From Frigoribacterium faeni (GTDB lineage Bacteria; Actinomycetota; Actinomycetes; Actinomycetales; Microbacteriaceae): a stretch of 64,000 nt of DNA. Both the position numbers and the translations under genes were made by a program. This document shows positions 6,149 through 20,302 of this stretch, piece after piece (the first letter of the stretch is position 1; each line of letters opens with the position of its first letter). Under the pieces are notes generated by a model. The model saw nothing but the letters and a program-made list of their open reading frames with translations. It did not search any database and was not told the DNA's origin. Where the stretch lies: positions 62,001 to 126,000 of the forward strand of contig NZ_BJUV01000005.1 of the NCBI RefSeq assembly GCF_007988805.1, written 5' to 3'.

Positions 6149-7462
6149 CTACCGAGCCAGCCGCGCGGCGATGGCGTCCAGGAGCGCGTCGGCGACCTCG
6201 TGCTTCGAGCCCCGCGCCTCCGCGACCTCGCGACCCTCGGCGTCGATCACGACGACCTCGGTGTCGTCGCTGCCGAATCCGGCCGTCCAGCCCACGGAGT
6301 TCAGCACCAGCAGGTCCGCGCCCTTGCGGCGCTGCTTCGTCCGACCGAGCGCGAGCAGCTCGGCGCGATCGTGGGTGGTCTCGGCCGCGAACCCGACGAC
6401 GAGCTGACCCGCCCGACGGACGGCGACGAGTCCGGCGAGCACGTCGGGGTTGCGGACGAGTCGGACGATCAGCTCGTCGCCCGCGTCGTCCTTCTTGATC
6501 TTGCCGTCGGCGACCTCGGCCGGGCGGTAGTCCGCCACCGCGGCCGTCATCACGACCACGTCGTTCGACGCGGACTCGACCGACATGGCCGACTGCAGCT
6601 CGAGGGCCGTCGAGACGCTCACGACGCGCACCGCCGACTCGGCGACGACCGACTGGAGCACGGCGCCGTCGAGCTCCGCGGCGACCAGGGTGACGGAGGC
6701 GCCGCGGCGGGCGGCGGACAGCGCGATCGCGGCGCCCTGCTTGCCCGTCGAGCGGTTGCCGACGAAGCGGACCGGGTCGAGCGGCTCGCGGGTGCCGCCG
6801 GCGGAGACGACCAGCCGGACGCCGTCCAGATCGGCGACCCGTGCCTCCTCGACGATCGCCGTGTCGCTGTGGAGGTCGCCACGCGCGACGGCCAGGGCGG
6901 CGGCGACGATGTCGGACGGCTCGCTCAGCCGGCCGGGGCCGACGTCGCCCCCGGTGAGCGGACCGTCGGCGGGGCCGACGACCGTGACGCCGCGCGAGCG
7001 GAGCAGGTCGACGTTCGCCGTCGTCGCGGGGTTCCGCCACATCTCGGTGTGCATCGCGGGGGCGACGACCAGCGGCGCCGTGCTGGCCAGGATCGTGGTG
7101 CCGAGCAGGTCGTCCGACAGTCCGTGGGCGATCTTCGCGAGGGTGTGGGCCGTGGCGGGCGCGACGACGATCAGGTCGGCCTGCTGTCCGAGGGCGACGT
7201 GACGGACCTGGGCGACGTCGTCGAACACCGATGCGTGCACCGGATTGCGACTGATCGCCTCGAGCGTCGGTGCGCCGACGAAGCGCAGAGCGGCCTCGGT
7301 GGGGACGACGTGCACGTCGTGCCCGAGCAGCACGAACTCGCGCACGACCTGGACGGCCTTGTACGCGGCGATCCCGCCCGAGACGCCGACGACGACGGTC
7401 AGACGGTCGCCGGCGCCGCCCGCGGAGGGAGTCGGGGAGTGCGGGGTGGAGTCGTGCGTCAC
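6149..7462 (-). CDS. coaBC: Bifunctional CoaBC: 4'-phosphopantothenoylcysteine decarboxylase / phosphopantothenate-cysteine ligase
   Basis: A 437-residue cytosolic fusion enzyme of coenzyme A synthesis: CoaB condenses 4'-phosphopantothenate with cysteine using CTP, and CoaC decarboxylates the product on FMN. The N-terminal flavoprotein half shows GVSGGIAAYKAVQVVR, the PATAHTLAKIAHGLSDDLL region and the PAMHTEMW motif. The ligase half shows SAGGTREPLDPVRFVGNRSTG and the KIKK dimer motif. GTG at 7460-7462 is chosen as the last plausible start before the conserved domain; the frame stays open far upstream, but that part runs antisense to another gene. In most actinobacteria coaBC sits between rpoZ and metK, so its place here is unusual. 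Confidence 0.93.
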   Translation of the reverse strand: MTHDSTPHSPTPSAGGAGDRLTVVVGVSGGIAAYKAVQVVREFVLLGHDVHVVPTEAALRFVGAPTLEAISRNPVHASVFDDVAQVRHVALGQQADLIVVAPATAHTLAKIAHGLSDDLLGTTILASTAPLVVAPAMHTEMWRNPATTANVDLLRSRGVTVVGPADGPLTGGDVGPGRLSEPSDIVAAALAVARGDLHSDTAIVEEARVADLDGVRLVVSAGGTREPLDPVRFVGNRSTGKQGAAIALSAARRGASVTLVAAELDGAVLQSVVAESAVRVVSVSTALELQSAMSVESASNDVVVMTAAVADYRPAEVADGKIKKDDAGDELIVRLVRNPDVLAGLVAVRRAGQLVVGFAAETTHDRAELLALGRTKQRRKGADLLVLNSVGWTAGFGSDDTEVVVIDAEGREVAEARGSKHEVADALLDAIAARLAR

Positions 7463-7597
7463 GGAGGGTGCCCTGTCGATCGATGCGGACGGTCGGCCGA
7501 TCCGGTGCGGAATCGGTAGCGTTGCAGCTCCACGATGCCGCATCTCGTGGCCGCCCGTCTGAACGCCACCGGGTGACACCCCGCCCGGAGGTACCCC

Positions 7598-8344
7598 ATG
7601 TGCACCGTCGTCGTCTCGATCGCGCCCGACACCGAGTGGCCCGTCGTGTTCTTCGGTCTGCGCGACGAGTCGCCCGACCGCCCGTGGGACGAGCCCGGTG
7701 CCTGGTGGCCCGACCTCGGCGAACGGGTCACCGGCGTCCACGACCGCGAGGCCGGCGGCGCGTGGCTCGCCGTGGCTTCCGGCCCCAGCCGGGCGAGCGT
7801 CGTGCTCAATCGTCACGAGGAGCCCGCCCCGCCGGCGGGCGGGTGGTCCACACGCGGTTCGCTCCCGCTGAGCGCCGCGGCCGACGGCGCGCTGCCGACC
7901 GGCCCGCAGCGCACGCGCACCTTCAATCTGCTGACGGCGGACGCAGGAGGCGCGATGCACTCCACCTGGGACGGCTCGGCCACCCGGTCCACGCGACTCG
8001 ACCCCGGAGTGCACGTCCTGACCCATGCCGACCCCGACGATCGCCGCGTGCCCCGGGTCGAGCGCTGGCTGCCCCGGTTCCGCGCCGTCGCGCCTCCGTC
8101 CGGCCCTCTCTCCCCGGGCACGGAGGGCGAGGGCACCTGGACGGCCTGGCTCGATCTGCTCCGCGAGAGCAGCGGCCTGGCCGCGGACGACGACGACGCG
8201 CTCGTCCGGAGCGACCTGGTCGACGGGCACCTGTTCTCGTCGCTCTCCCTCAGCGCCGTGGCGGTCTCGGACGCCCGCGTCGCCCATCGGCACGTCCGGC
8301 TCGACGGCGCCCCCTCGGTCACGGCGGCCCTGGCCCGGCGCTGA
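7598..8344 (+). CDS. NRDE (TANGO2-like) family protein
   Basis: A 248-residue protein starting MCTVVV with GLRDESPDRPW close behind, the signature N-terminus of the NRDE/TANGO2 family; the second-position Cys would become N-terminal after Met removal, as in Ntn-hydrolase-like proteins. The molecular role of bacterial members is not established; vertebrate TANGO2 has been tied to heme or lipid handling. ATG at 7598 follows GGAGG at a good distance. A TAGCGT hexamer at 7517-7522 is a possible -10. It is transcribed divergently from coaBC and carries no signal peptide. Confidence 0.75.
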   Translation: MCTVVVSIAPDTEWPVVFFGLRDESPDRPWDEPGAWWPDLGERVTGVHDREAGGAWLAVASGPSRASVVLNRHEEPAPPAGGWSTRGSLPLSAAADGALPTGPQRTRTFNLLTADAGGAMHSTWDGSATRSTRLDPGVHVLTHADPDDRRVPRVERWLPRFRAVAPPSGPLSPGTEGEGTWTAWLDLLRESSGLAADDDDALVRSDLVDGHLFSSLSLSAVAVSDARVAHRHVRLDGAPSVTAALARR

Positions 8345-8382
8345 GCATCCCCGTGCCGACCCGGAGGGCGTCCGACGGGAAA

Positions 8383-8430
8383 GTCATCGGGAGTCATCGG
8401 GAATCACGCCGCCGCCCGCGGCGTTAGGGT
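8383..8430 (+). promoter_or_regulatory. Tandem GTCATCGGGA repeats and -10 element before the ABC importer
   Basis: GTCATCGGGA occurs twice in direct tandem (8383-8392, 8393-8402), followed by a partial third copy (ATCA). TAGGGT at 8425-8430 is a -10-like hexamer, 43 nt before the GTG start. The phased 10-bp repeats sit where an activator or repressor could bind. Confidence 0.45.
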
Positions 8431-8472
8431 CGGGTGGCTCGTCCGACCCCCGAGCCGCCGCAAAGGATTCCC

Positions 8473-9336
8473 GTGAAGATCACCGCTCCCCGCTCCGTCC
8501 GTCGCCTCTCCGCCGCCGCCGGCGTCGTCGTCGCCGCCGCCCTGGCCCTGACCGCGTGCGCACCCGCCTCGACCGACGGCGTCGTCACCCGGACCGGCGA
8601 CGCGACCGCCGACACGAGCGCGGCGAAGAGCCTGAGCGACATCCAGGACGCGGGCGAGATCGTCATCGGCACGGAGGGCACCTACCAGCCCTTCACCTAC
8701 CACGAGGGCGGTTCGGGCGACCTCGTCGGCTACGACGTCGACGTCGCGACGGCCGTCGCCGAGAAGCTGGGCGTGACCCCGACGTTCGAGGAGACCCAGT
8801 TCGACGCGCTCCTCGCCGGGCTGACCGCGGGCCGCTTCGACCTCGTGGCCAACCAGATCTCGATCACCGACGAGCGCGAGGCGACCTACGACTTCTCGAC
8901 GCCGTACACGGTCAGCCGGGGCGTCGTGATCACCGCGGCCGACGACTCGGACATCACCTCCGTCGCCGACCTGGCGGGGAAGACGACCGCGCAGTCGCAG
9001 TCGAGCAACTTCTACACCACCGCGAAGGACGCCGGCGCCGACGTCCAGATCGTCGACGGCTGGGCCCAGTCGGTCGCGCTGCTCGAGCAGGGCCGCATCG
9101 ACGCCACGGTCAACGACGAGCTGACCTTCCTCGACTACGTCAAGACCAACCCCGACCAGGCCGACGGCATCAAGATCGCGGCCGAGACGGACGACGTCTC
9201 GCGATCGGCCTTCGCCACGACCAAGGGGAGCGACGACCTCGTCGACGCGATCGACGAGGCCCTGGCCGAGCTGAAGGCCGACGGCACCCTCGCTCGGATC
9301 TCCGACACGTACTTCGGCCAGGACGTCAGCGAGTAG
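8473..9336 (+). CDS. Amino acid ABC transporter substrate-binding lipoprotein, probably cystine-type
   Basis: A 287-residue extracytoplasmic binding protein anchored by lipid: basic start KITAPRSVRR, hydrophobic core, and lipobox LTAC with the modified Cys at residue 29. The mature part is a type II (SBP_bac_3) fold with GTEGTYQPFTYHE, YDVDVATAVAEKLGV, FDLVANQISITDER and a final LARISDTYFGQDVS. The VANQ and KAD-type C-terminal segments resemble cystine-binding TcyA/TcyJ proteins, so L-cystine is the favoured ligand; other polar amino acids are possible. GTG at 8473 is chosen for AAAGGA at 8462 and because it starts the signal peptide. It heads a three-gene importer operon. Confidence 0.85.
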   Translation: MKITAPRSVRRLSAAAGVVVAAALALTACAPASTDGVVTRTGDATADTSAAKSLSDIQDAGEIVIGTEGTYQPFTYHEGGSGDLVGYDVDVATAVAEKLGVTPTFEETQFDALLAGLTAGRFDLVANQISITDEREATYDFSTPYTVSRGVVITAADDSDITSVADLAGKTTAQSQSSNFYTTAKDAGADVQIVDGWAQSVALLEQGRIDATVNDELTFLDYVKTNPDQADGIKIAAETDDVSRSAFATTKGSDDLVDAIDEALAELKADGTLARISDTYFGQDVSE

Positions 9337-9338
9337 GC

Positions 9339-10004
9339 GTGCAGTCCTCCCTCGACCTCTTCTGGCGGTCGCTCTGGCCGATCGTGTCGGGGGCGCTCGT
9401 CGCATCCATCCCGCTCGCCTTCGCGTCCATGGCGATCGGCCTCGTGATCGCCGTCGTCATCGCGTTGATGCGTCTGTCGGGCCAGGTGTGGCTGTCGGGC
9501 ATCGCGCGTTTCTACACCTCGGTGATCCGCGGGACGCCGCTGCTCGTCCAGCTGTTCGTCGTCTTCTACGGCCTGCCGTCGATCGGCATCCGGCTCGACC
9601 CGTGGCCGAGCGCGATCATCGCGTTCTCGCTCAACGTCGGCGGGTACGCCGCCGAGGTCATCCGGGCCGCGATCCTCTCGGTGCCCAAGGGCCAATGGGA
9701 GGCCGCGCACACGATCGGCATGTCGCGCGGGCTCGCCCTCCGGCGGATCATCCTGCCGCAGGCCGCCCGCGTCTCGGTGCCCCCGCTGTCGAACACCTTC
9801 ATCAGCCTCGTGAAGGACACCTCCCTCGCGAGCGTGATCCTCGTGGTCGAGCTCTTCCGTCAGGCGGAGCAGATCGCCACGGTCTCGAACCAGTTCCTGC
9901 TGATCTACCTCGAGGCCGCATTGGTCTACTGGGGGATCTGCCTCATCCTGTCGTTCGGGCAGGACGCGCTCGAGAAGAGATTGGACCGTCACGTTGCCCG
10001 CTGA
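9339..10004 (+). CDS. Amino acid ABC transporter permease (HisM/TcyL type)
   Basis: A 221-residue inner-membrane permease with about five helices. The coupling loop is clear: VPKGQWEAAHTIGMSRGLAL with RRIILPQAARVSVPPLSNTF, the EAA motif of the His/Glu/cystine importer class, and IRGTPLLVQLFVVFYGLP precedes it. GTG at 9339 is 3 nt after the binding-protein stop. It probably forms a homodimer, since only one permease gene is present in the operon. Confidence 0.92.
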   Translation: MQSSLDLFWRSLWPIVSGALVASIPLAFASMAIGLVIAVVIALMRLSGQVWLSGIARFYTSVIRGTPLLVQLFVVFYGLPSIGIRLDPWPSAIIAFSLNVGGYAAEVIRAAILSVPKGQWEAAHTIGMSRGLALRRIILPQAARVSVPPLSNTFISLVKDTSLASVILVVELFRQAEQIATVSNQFLLIYLEAALVYWGICLILSFGQDALEKRLDRHVAR

Positions 10005-10797
10005 CGTCACCCCGCCCCGCTCCGCCGACGGGTCCGACGCCCCCGTCCTCTCCGTCCGGGGGCTGCGCAAGTCGTTCGGGTCGAACGAGGTCCTGAGCGG
10101 CATCGACCTGGACGTCCGCCGCGGTCGCGTCGTCGCCATCATCGGGCCGTCGGGGTCGGGCAAGACGACGGTGCTCCGGTCGCTCAACAGCCTGGAGGTG
10201 CCCGACGCCGGCACCGTCACCCTGTCCGACGGTCGCACGATCGACTTCGGGGCGACGGTCGGCAAGCGCGACCTCACGGCTCTGCGCGACCGCTCGTCGA
10301 TGGTGTTCCAGCACTTCAACCTGTTCCCGCACCTGACGGTGCTGCAGAACGTCGTCGAGGGCCCGGTCCGGGTGCAGAAGCGGGACCCGAGGGAGGCGCG
10401 GGCCGAGGCCGAGACGCTCCTCGCGCGGGTGGGCCTCGCCGAGAAGGCCGACGCCTACCCGTCGGAGCTGTCGGGCGGCCAGCAGCAGCGGGTGGGGATC
10501 GTGCGCGCCCTGGCGCTGCGTCCCGAGCTGCTGCTCTTCGACGAGCCGACCTCCGCACTCGACCCCGAGCTGGTCGGCGACGTCCTGACGGTGGTGAAGG
10601 AGCTCGCGGACGACGGCTGGACGATGATCGTCGTCACCCACGAGCTCGAGTTCGCACGTCGCGTCGCCGACGAGCTGGTCTTCATGGCCGACGGGGCCGT
10701 CGTCGAGCGCGGAGCGCCCGCCGACGTGCTGTCCCGGCCTCGGGAGGCGCGCACGCAGCAGTTCCTCCGTCGAGTCCTCAAGCCGCTCGACGACTGA
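9994..10797 (+). CDS. Amino acid ABC transporter ATP-binding protein
   Basis: A 267-residue ATPase that drives the importer from the cytoplasmic face. Visible: Walker A GPSGSGKTT, Q-loop FQHFNLFPHLTVLQNV, signature LSGGQQQRVGIVRAL, Walker B LLLFDEPTSALDPE and switch His in VVTHELEFA. The start is TTG at 9994, overlapping the permease stop by 11 nt, which suggests coupling; no other start precedes the conserved LSVRGLRKSF. A 13-bp hairpin follows the stop. Confidence 0.93.
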   Translation: MPADVTPPRSADGSDAPVLSVRGLRKSFGSNEVLSGIDLDVRRGRVVAIIGPSGSGKTTVLRSLNSLEVPDAGTVTLSDGRTIDFGATVGKRDLTALRDRSSMVFQHFNLFPHLTVLQNVVEGPVRVQKRDPREARAEAETLLARVGLAEKADAYPSELSGGQQQRVGIVRALALRPELLLFDEPTSALDPELVGDVLTVVKELADDGWTMIVVTHELEFARRVADELVFMADGAVVERGAPADVLSRPREARTQQFLRRVLKPLDD

Positions 10798-10817
10798 CCG
10801 GTCGTCCCCTGCCAGGC

Positions 10818-10858
10818 GACCTGCGCCTCCTCGGCCCGACGACCGGGAGGCGCGGGTC
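10818..10858. terminator. Bidirectional terminator between convergent genes
   Basis: GACCTGCGCCTCC (10818-10830) pairs with GGAGGCGCGGGTC (10846-10858): 13 pairs with one T-G wobble and a 15-nt loop. It lies between the ABC ATPase gene and the end of the convergent MetE-like gene, and incorporates one copy of the frequent GGAGGCGCG motif. Confidence 0.75.
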
Positions 10859-10876
10859 GTCGCGCCCGCGGACGCG

Positions 10877-14026
<3,150 letters not shown>

Positions 14027-14087
14027 CCCGCCGGGGGGACGAGCCGAGGAGGCGCGGTGCCAGGCCGTCGTGCCCCTCGCGCCCGTC

Positions 14088-14093
14088 TAAACT
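14088..14093 (+). promoter_or_regulatory. Candidate -10 element of the thrS operon
   Basis: TAAACT lies 35 nt before the GTG start of thrS and would give a leader of about 30 nt. That is too short for a T-box or attenuator. Confidence 0.5.
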
Positions 14094-14128
14094 GGCGGGG
14101 CCCCTCCCACGTTAGGAACCTCACGACC

Positions 14129-16153
<2,025 letters not shown>

Positions 16154-16155
16154 CG

Positions 16156-16734
16156 ATGGACGACACCGCGGCGGAGTCCTCCGCCGACTTCGCCGCGGTG
16201 CCCGACGCGTTCCAACGGCTGTGGACCCCGCATCGCGCCGTCTACGTCGGCCAGGGCCAGTCGGCGAACGACGACGACTGCCCCTTCTGCAGCGCTCCGA
16301 CCAGGTCGGACGACGAGGCGCTGATCGTGGCCCGGGGGCGCCACGCCTACGTCGTCCTGAACCTGTTCCCGTACAACCCCGGTCACCTGCTGGTCTGTCC
16401 GTACCGGCACGTCGCCACGTACGACCTGGCCACGCCGGACGAGATCGTCGAGATCGCCCACCTGACGCAGACGGCCATGAGGGTCCTGACCGACGTGTCG
16501 CGCGCCCAGGGCTTCAACATCGGCATGAACCAGGGGCGCGTCGGGGGAGCGGGCATCGCCGAGCACCTGCACCAGCACGTCGTGCCGCGCTACGGCGGCG
16601 ACTCGAACTTCTTCCCGATCATCGCCGAGACGAAGGCCGTGACGCGTCTCCTCGGCGACGTGCGCGACGCGGTCGCCGAGGCCTGGCCGACGGCCTCGTC
16701 GGCGTCGTCGGCGACGGCGTCCCCCGCACCCTGA
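16156..16734 (+). CDS. HIT-domain nucleotide phosphorylase, AP4A phosphorylase-like
   Basis: A 192-residue histidine-triad protein. CPFC near residue 40 and the triad HLHQHVVPR are clear, with FPYNPGHLLVCPYRHVATY between. This matches the mycobacterial Rv2613c type, which cleaves diadenosine tetraphosphate with phosphate and has the same thrS-proximal location. ATG at 16156 lies 2 nt after the thrS stop. The alanine/serine-rich tail (about 178-192) looks disordered. In many actinobacteria pgsA follows next; here pdxS follows instead. Confidence 0.85.
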   Translation: MDDTAAESSADFAAVPDAFQRLWTPHRAVYVGQGQSANDDDCPFCSAPTRSDDEALIVARGRHAYVVLNLFPYNPGHLLVCPYRHVATYDLATPDEIVEIAHLTQTAMRVLTDVSRAQGFNIGMNQGRVGGAGIAEHLHQHVVPRYGGDSNFFPIIAETKAVTRLLGDVRDAVAEAWPTASSASSATASPAP

Positions 16735-16742
16735 ACCGGCCC

Positions 16743-16748
16743 TAGAAT
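16743..16748 (+). promoter_or_regulatory. Candidate -10 element of pdxS
   Basis: TAGAAT ends 11 nt before the ATG at 16759. An upstream in-frame ATG at 16747 overlaps this hexamer and so is unlikely to be used. A transcript starting about 7 nt downstream would be nearly leaderless. Confidence 0.5.
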
Positions 16749-16758
16749 GGAAGGCATC

Positions 16759-17673
16759 ATGAGCGACACGACCCCCGCCTCCTCCTCGTCCTCCACCACC
16801 GGCTCGAGCCGCGTCAAACGCGGTCTCGCCGAGATGCTCAAGGGCGGCGTCATCATGGACGTCGTCAACGTCGAGCAGGCGAGGATCGCCGAAGACGCCG
16901 GGGCCGTCGCGGTCATGGCTCTCGAGCGCGTCCCGGCCGACATCCGGTCGCAGGGCGGCGTCGCCCGGATGAGCGACCCCGACATGATCGACGAGATCGT
17001 CGCGGCGGTGTCCATCCCGGTCATGGCCAAGGCCCGCATCGGCCACTTCGTCGAGGCGCAGATCCTCGAGACCCTGGGCGTCGACTACATCGACGAGTCC
17101 GAGGTGCTGAGCCCGGCCGACTACGTCAACCACATCGACAAGTGGAACTTCACTGTGCCCTTCGTCTGCGGTGCGACCAACCTCGGCGAGGCGCTGCGCC
17201 GTATCACCGAGGGTGCGGCCATGATCCGCTCCAAGGGCGAGGCCGGCACCGGCGACGTCTCCGAGGCGACCAAGCACATCCGCACGATCTCGAAGGAGAT
17301 CGCGCAGCTGCGGGGCCTCAAGACCGACGAGCTCTACGTCGCCGCGAAGGAGCTCCAGGCCCCCTACGAGCTCGTCAAGGAGATCGCCGAGACCGGCAAG
17401 CTCCCCGTCGTCCTCTTCACCGCCGGCGGCGTCGCGACCCCGGCCGACGCCGCCCTGATGATGCAGCTCGGCGCGGACGGCGTGTTCGTCGGCTCGGGCA
17501 TCTTCAAGTCGGGCAACCCGGCGGAGCGCGCGAAGGCCATCGTCAAGGCCACGACGTTCTTCGACGACCCCACGGTCGTCGCCGACGCGTCGCGCGGCCT
17601 CGGCGAGGCCATGGTCGGCATCAACGTGCCCGACCTGCCGGCGCCGCACCGCCTCGCCGAGCGTGGCTGGTAA
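16759..17673 (+). CDS. pdxS: Pyridoxal 5'-phosphate synthase, lyase subunit PdxS
   Basis: A 304-residue TIM-barrel synthase that makes PLP from ribose 5-phosphate, glyceraldehyde 3-phosphate and ammonia supplied by PdxT, in a 12+12 complex. Visible: [24 protein letters not shown], the two active lysines in VMAKARIGH and GEAGTGDV (MIRSKGEAG), and [14 protein letters not shown] at 16759 is chosen for GGAAGG just upstream. The first 18 residues are Ser/Thr-rich and probably disordered. Confidence 0.96.
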   Translation: MSDTTPASSSSSTTGSSRVKRGLAEMLKGGVIMDVVNVEQARIAEDAGAVAVMALERVPADIRSQGGVARMSDPDMIDEIVAAVSIPVMAKARIGHFVEAQILETLGVDYIDESEVLSPADYVNHIDKWNFTVPFVCGATNLGEALRRITEGAAMIRSKGEAGTGDVSEATKHIRTISKEIAQLRGLKTDELYVAAKELQAPYELVKEIAETGKLPVVLFTAGGVATPADAALMMQLGADGVFVGSGIFKSGNPAERAKAIVKATTFFDDPTVVADASRGLGEAMVGINVPDLPAPHRLAERGW

Positions 17674-18289
17674 CGCGACGACGCCGGAGGCACGCACGCC
17701 CCGGGTGGGCGTCCTCGCCCTCCAGGGGGACTTCCGCGAGCACCTCGCCGTGCTCACGGCCCTGGGCGCCGAGGCCGTGCCCGTCCGACGAGCAACCGAG
17801 CTGGACGACATCGACGGTCTCGTCATCCCCGGCGGGGAGTCGAGCGTCATGGACAAGCTCTCCCGGATGTTCGATGTCGCGGACCCGCTCCGCGAGGCCA
17901 TCGCCTCCGGCATGCCCGTCTACGGCACCTGCGCCGGCCTGATCATGCTCGCCGACCGCATCGTCGACGGCATCTCCGGCCAGCAGAGCCTCGGCGGCCT
18001 CGACGTCTCCGTCCGCCGCAACGCCTTCGGCTCGCAGACCGACTCGTTCGAGACGGATGTCGACGTGCCCGTGATCGGCGAGCCCCCGGTGCACGCCGTC
18101 TTCATCAGGGCTCCCGTCGTCGACGAGGTCGGTCCCGCCGCCACCGCCATCGGCGTGCTCGACGACGGCCGTGTCGTGGCTGTCGAGCAGGGCAACCTGA
18201 TGGGCACGTCGTTCCACCCCGAGGTGACGAACGACTACCGGTTCCACGCCTACTTCCTCGACAAGGCCCGCGCCTGGGCGTCACGGTAG
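17663..18289 (+). CDS. pdxT: Pyridoxal 5'-phosphate synthase, glutaminase subunit PdxT
   Basis: A 208-residue class I glutamine amidotransferase that gives ammonia to PdxS. The catalytic Cys is in [10 protein letters not shown] and the His-Glu pair in [17 protein letters not shown] binds glutamine. The GTG start overlaps the end of pdxS by 11 nt, so the two subunits are coupled. Confidence 0.96.
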   Translation: MAGNATTPEARTPRVGVLALQGDFREHLAVLTALGAEAVPVRRATELDDIDGLVIPGGESSVMDKLSRMFDVADPLREAIASGMPVYGTCAGLIMLADRIVDGISGQQSLGGLDVSVRRNAFGSQTDSFETDVDVPVIGEPPVHAVFIRAPVVDEVGPAATAIGVLDDGRVVAVEQGNLMGTSFHPEVTNDYRFHAYFLDKARAWASR

Positions 18290-18292
18290 ACT
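18287..18292 (+). promoter_or_regulatory. Candidate -10 element of yebC-ruvCAB
   Basis: TAGACT overlaps the pdxT stop codon and lies 34 nt before the yebC start, leaving a normal leader with an AAGGAG site. Confidence 0.45.
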
Positions 18293-18326
18293 CGTCCAGA
18301 CCCCCGTCAGCAGTCGAAGGAGCACC

Positions 18327-19091
18327 GTGTCCGGGCATTCCAAGTGGGCAACGACCAAGCACAAGAAGGCCGTCATCGACAGCCGCCGTGCCAAGTCGTT
18401 CGCCAAGCTCATCAAGAACATCGAGGTCGCGGCCAAGCAGGGCGGGGCCGACATGTCGGGCAACCCGACCCTGGTCGACGCCGTTCAGAAGGCCAAGAAG
18501 ACCTCGGTCCCCAACGACAACATCGACCGTGCGATCAAGCGCGGTGCCGGTCTCAGCGGCGAGAGCGTCGACTACCAGACCATCATGTACGAGGGCTACG
18601 GCCCCAACGGGGTCGCGCTCCTGATCGAGTGCCTCACCGACAACAAGAACCGCGCCGCGGCGAACGTGCGCACCGTCATGTCGCGCAACGGCGGAACGAT
18701 GGCCGACCCGGGCAGCGTCGCCTACAACTTCAGCCGCAAGGGCGTCATCGCCGTCATGAAGACGGGCGACCTCACCGAGGACGACGTCCTGACCGCCGTC
18801 CTCGACGCCGGAGCCGAAGAGGTCACCGACCGCGGCGAGGGCTTCGAGATCGTCACCGAGGCGTCCGATCTCGTCCCGGCCCGTTCTGCGCTCCAGGAGG
18901 CCGGCATCGACTACGACTCGGCCGACGTCGAGTTCGTCCCCGGGCTCAAGATCGAGGTCGATCTGGACACGGCGCGCAAGGTCTTCCGGCTCATCGACGC
19001 GCTCGACGACGACGACGACGTCCAGAACGTCTACGCCAACTACGACGTCCCCGCCGACGTCCAGTCGGCGCTCGACGACGACGACGAGTAG
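18327..19091 (+). CDS. yebC: YebC/PmpR family regulator or translation factor
   Basis: A 254-residue cytosolic protein starting [20 protein letters not shown], the family hallmark, followed by the three-domain YebC fold ([28 protein letters not shown] is split across the first two domains). Members have been described as DNA-binding regulators and, for some paralogues, as helpers at proline stretches on the ribosome. The C-terminus ends in an acidic run (DDDDE). GTG start behind AAGGAG. It sits ahead of ruvC as in most actinobacteria. Confidence 0.93.
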   Translation: MSGHSKWATTKHKKAVIDSRRAKSFAKLIKNIEVAAKQGGADMSGNPTLVDAVQKAKKTSVPNDNIDRAIKRGAGLSGESVDYQTIMYEGYGPNGVALLIECLTDNKNRAAANVRTVMSRNGGTMADPGSVAYNFSRKGVIAVMKTGDLTEDDVLTAVLDAGAEEVTDRGEGFEIVTEASDLVPARSALQEAGIDYDSADVEFVPGLKIEVDLDTARKVFRLIDALDDDDDVQNVYANYDVPADVQSALDDDDE

Positions 19092-19100
19092 CAGGCGCCC

Positions 19101-19691
19101 GTGTCGCTCCGGGTGCTGGGCATCGACCCCGGTCTCACCCGGTGCGGCGTCGGGGTGGTCGAGGTCGACTCGACCCGACGGGCGACCCTGGTCGCCGTCG
19201 ACGTCATCCGCTCGGCGGCGGACTCTCCGCTCGAGCAGCGGCTCCTGACCATCGGCCGTGGCATCGAGGCGCTGGTCGACGAGCACCGGCCCGACGCGAT
19301 GGCCATCGAGCGCGTGTTCGCCCAGAACAACCTGCGGACGGTCATGGGCACGGCCCAGGTGAGCGGTCTGGCTCTGCGCGCAGCCGCCGAACGGTCCATC
19401 CCCGTCGCCCTGCACACGCCCTCCGAGGTCAAGGCCGCGGTCACCGGCTACGGATCGGCCGACAAGGCCCAGGTCGGTGCGATGGTCGCGCGCCTGCTCG
19501 GTCTGCGCGAGGCTCCGAAGCCCGCCGACGCCGCCGACGCGCTCGCGCTGGCCATCTGCCACGCCTGGCGTCGTGACGGGCTGGGGGGCGCGTCGTCGAC
19601 GGCGGGTCCGGCGGCCGCCGGTCTCACCCCGGCGCAGCGGGCGTGGCGGGACGCCGAGAAGTCCCTCCGCACTCCTAGGCTGGGTGCATGA
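19101..19691 (+). CDS. ruvC: Crossover junction endodeoxyribonuclease RuvC
   Basis: A 196-residue Holliday-junction resolvase. The acidic site is visible as Asp in [10 protein letters not shown], Glu in [10 protein letters not shown] and Asp in the late [12 protein letters not shown] segment. The C-terminal 30 residues are an Ala/Pro-rich extension. GTG start, 9 nt after yebC. RuvA and RuvB follow in order. Confidence 0.95.
   Translation: MSLRVLGIDPGLTRCGVGVVEVDSTRRATLVAVDVIRSAADSPLEQRLLTIGRGIEALVDEHRPDAMAIERVFAQNNLRTVMGTAQVSGLALRAAAERSIPVALHTPSEVKAAVTGYGSADKAQVGAMVARLLGLREAPKPADAADALALAICHAWRRDGLGGASSTAGPAAAGLTPAQRAWRDAEKSLRTPRLGA
19676..19681 (+). promoter_or_regulatory. Candidate internal -10 element for leaderless ruvA
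   Basis: TAGGCT inside the end of ruvC is separated by 6 nt (GGGTGC) from the ATG of ruvA. That is the spacing expected for transcription starting at the A of the start codon. Confidence 0.45.
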
Positions 19692-20302
19692 TCTCGAGTG
19701 TGCGTGGCACCGTCCTGTCCGCTTCCGGGACGTCCGTCGTCGTCGAGGTCGGGGGAGTGGGTCTCCGCGTCGGCGTGACCCCCCAGGTCGCCCTGACGGT
19801 GTCGGTCGGCGACGTCGCGCGGCTGCACACCACGCTCATCGTGCGCGAGGACGACCTCTCCCTCTTCGGCTTCCTCGAGCTCGAGGAACTCGAGGTCTTC
19901 GAACTCCTGCGCAGCGTGACGGGCGTCGGACCGAAGTCCGCGCAGGGGGTGCTGGCCTCGCTCAGCCCGGCCCAGATCGCTCAGGCCGTCGCCGACGAGG
20001 ACGACGCCGTCTTCCGCCGCGTCTCGGGCATCGGTCCCAAGACGGCCAAGCTGATCGTGCTGTCGCTCACCGGCAAGCTCGACGTCGCGCCGTCCGCTCC
20101 GACGGTGACGGCCGCCTCCACCACCGCGTCCGACGTCCTCGTCGCGCTCGTGGGTCTGGGCTGGTCCGAGCGCGAGGCCCAGTCGGCCATCGACACCGTG
20201 GTGGCCGACCGCGGACCGGACGTCGCCGTGGCGGTTCCGCAGCTGCTCCGCGCGGCCCTCGGTCACCTCGGGCCGCAGAAGTCGCTCGGTGCGCGATCGT
20301 GA
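19688..20302 (+). CDS. ruvA: Holliday junction branch-migration protein RuvA
   Basis: A 204-residue junction-binding protein. Domain I is an OB fold ([19 protein letters not shown]), domain II has helix-hairpin-helix motifs ([14 protein letters not shown] and [14 protein letters not shown]), and domain III at the C-terminus contacts RuvB ([12 protein letters not shown] type). The ATG overlaps the ruvC stop (ATGA). Confidence 0.95.
   Translation: MISSVRGTVLSASGTSVVVEVGGVGLRVGVTPQVALTVSVGDVARLHTTLIVREDDLSLFGFLELEELEVFELLRSVTGVGPKSAQGVLASLSPAQIAQAVADEDDAVFRRVSGIGPKTAKLIVLSLTGKLDVAPSAPTVTAASTTASDVLVALVGLGWSEREAQSAIDTVVADRGPDVAVAVPQLLRAALGHLGPQKSLGARS

Noticed and set aside
7463-8293. Upstream extension of the coaBC frame
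   Set aside because: It runs antisense to the NRDE gene, has composition typical of shadow frames, and precedes the conserved start of the CoaC domain.
14027-14128. T-box leader before thrS
   Set aside because: The predicted leader is about 30 nt, too short for a T-box, and no specifier loop or T-box sequence was seen.
16747-16758. Upstream ATG for pdxS
   Set aside because: It overlaps the likely -10 hexamer and lacks a ribosome site. The ATG at 16759 has GGAAGG before it.
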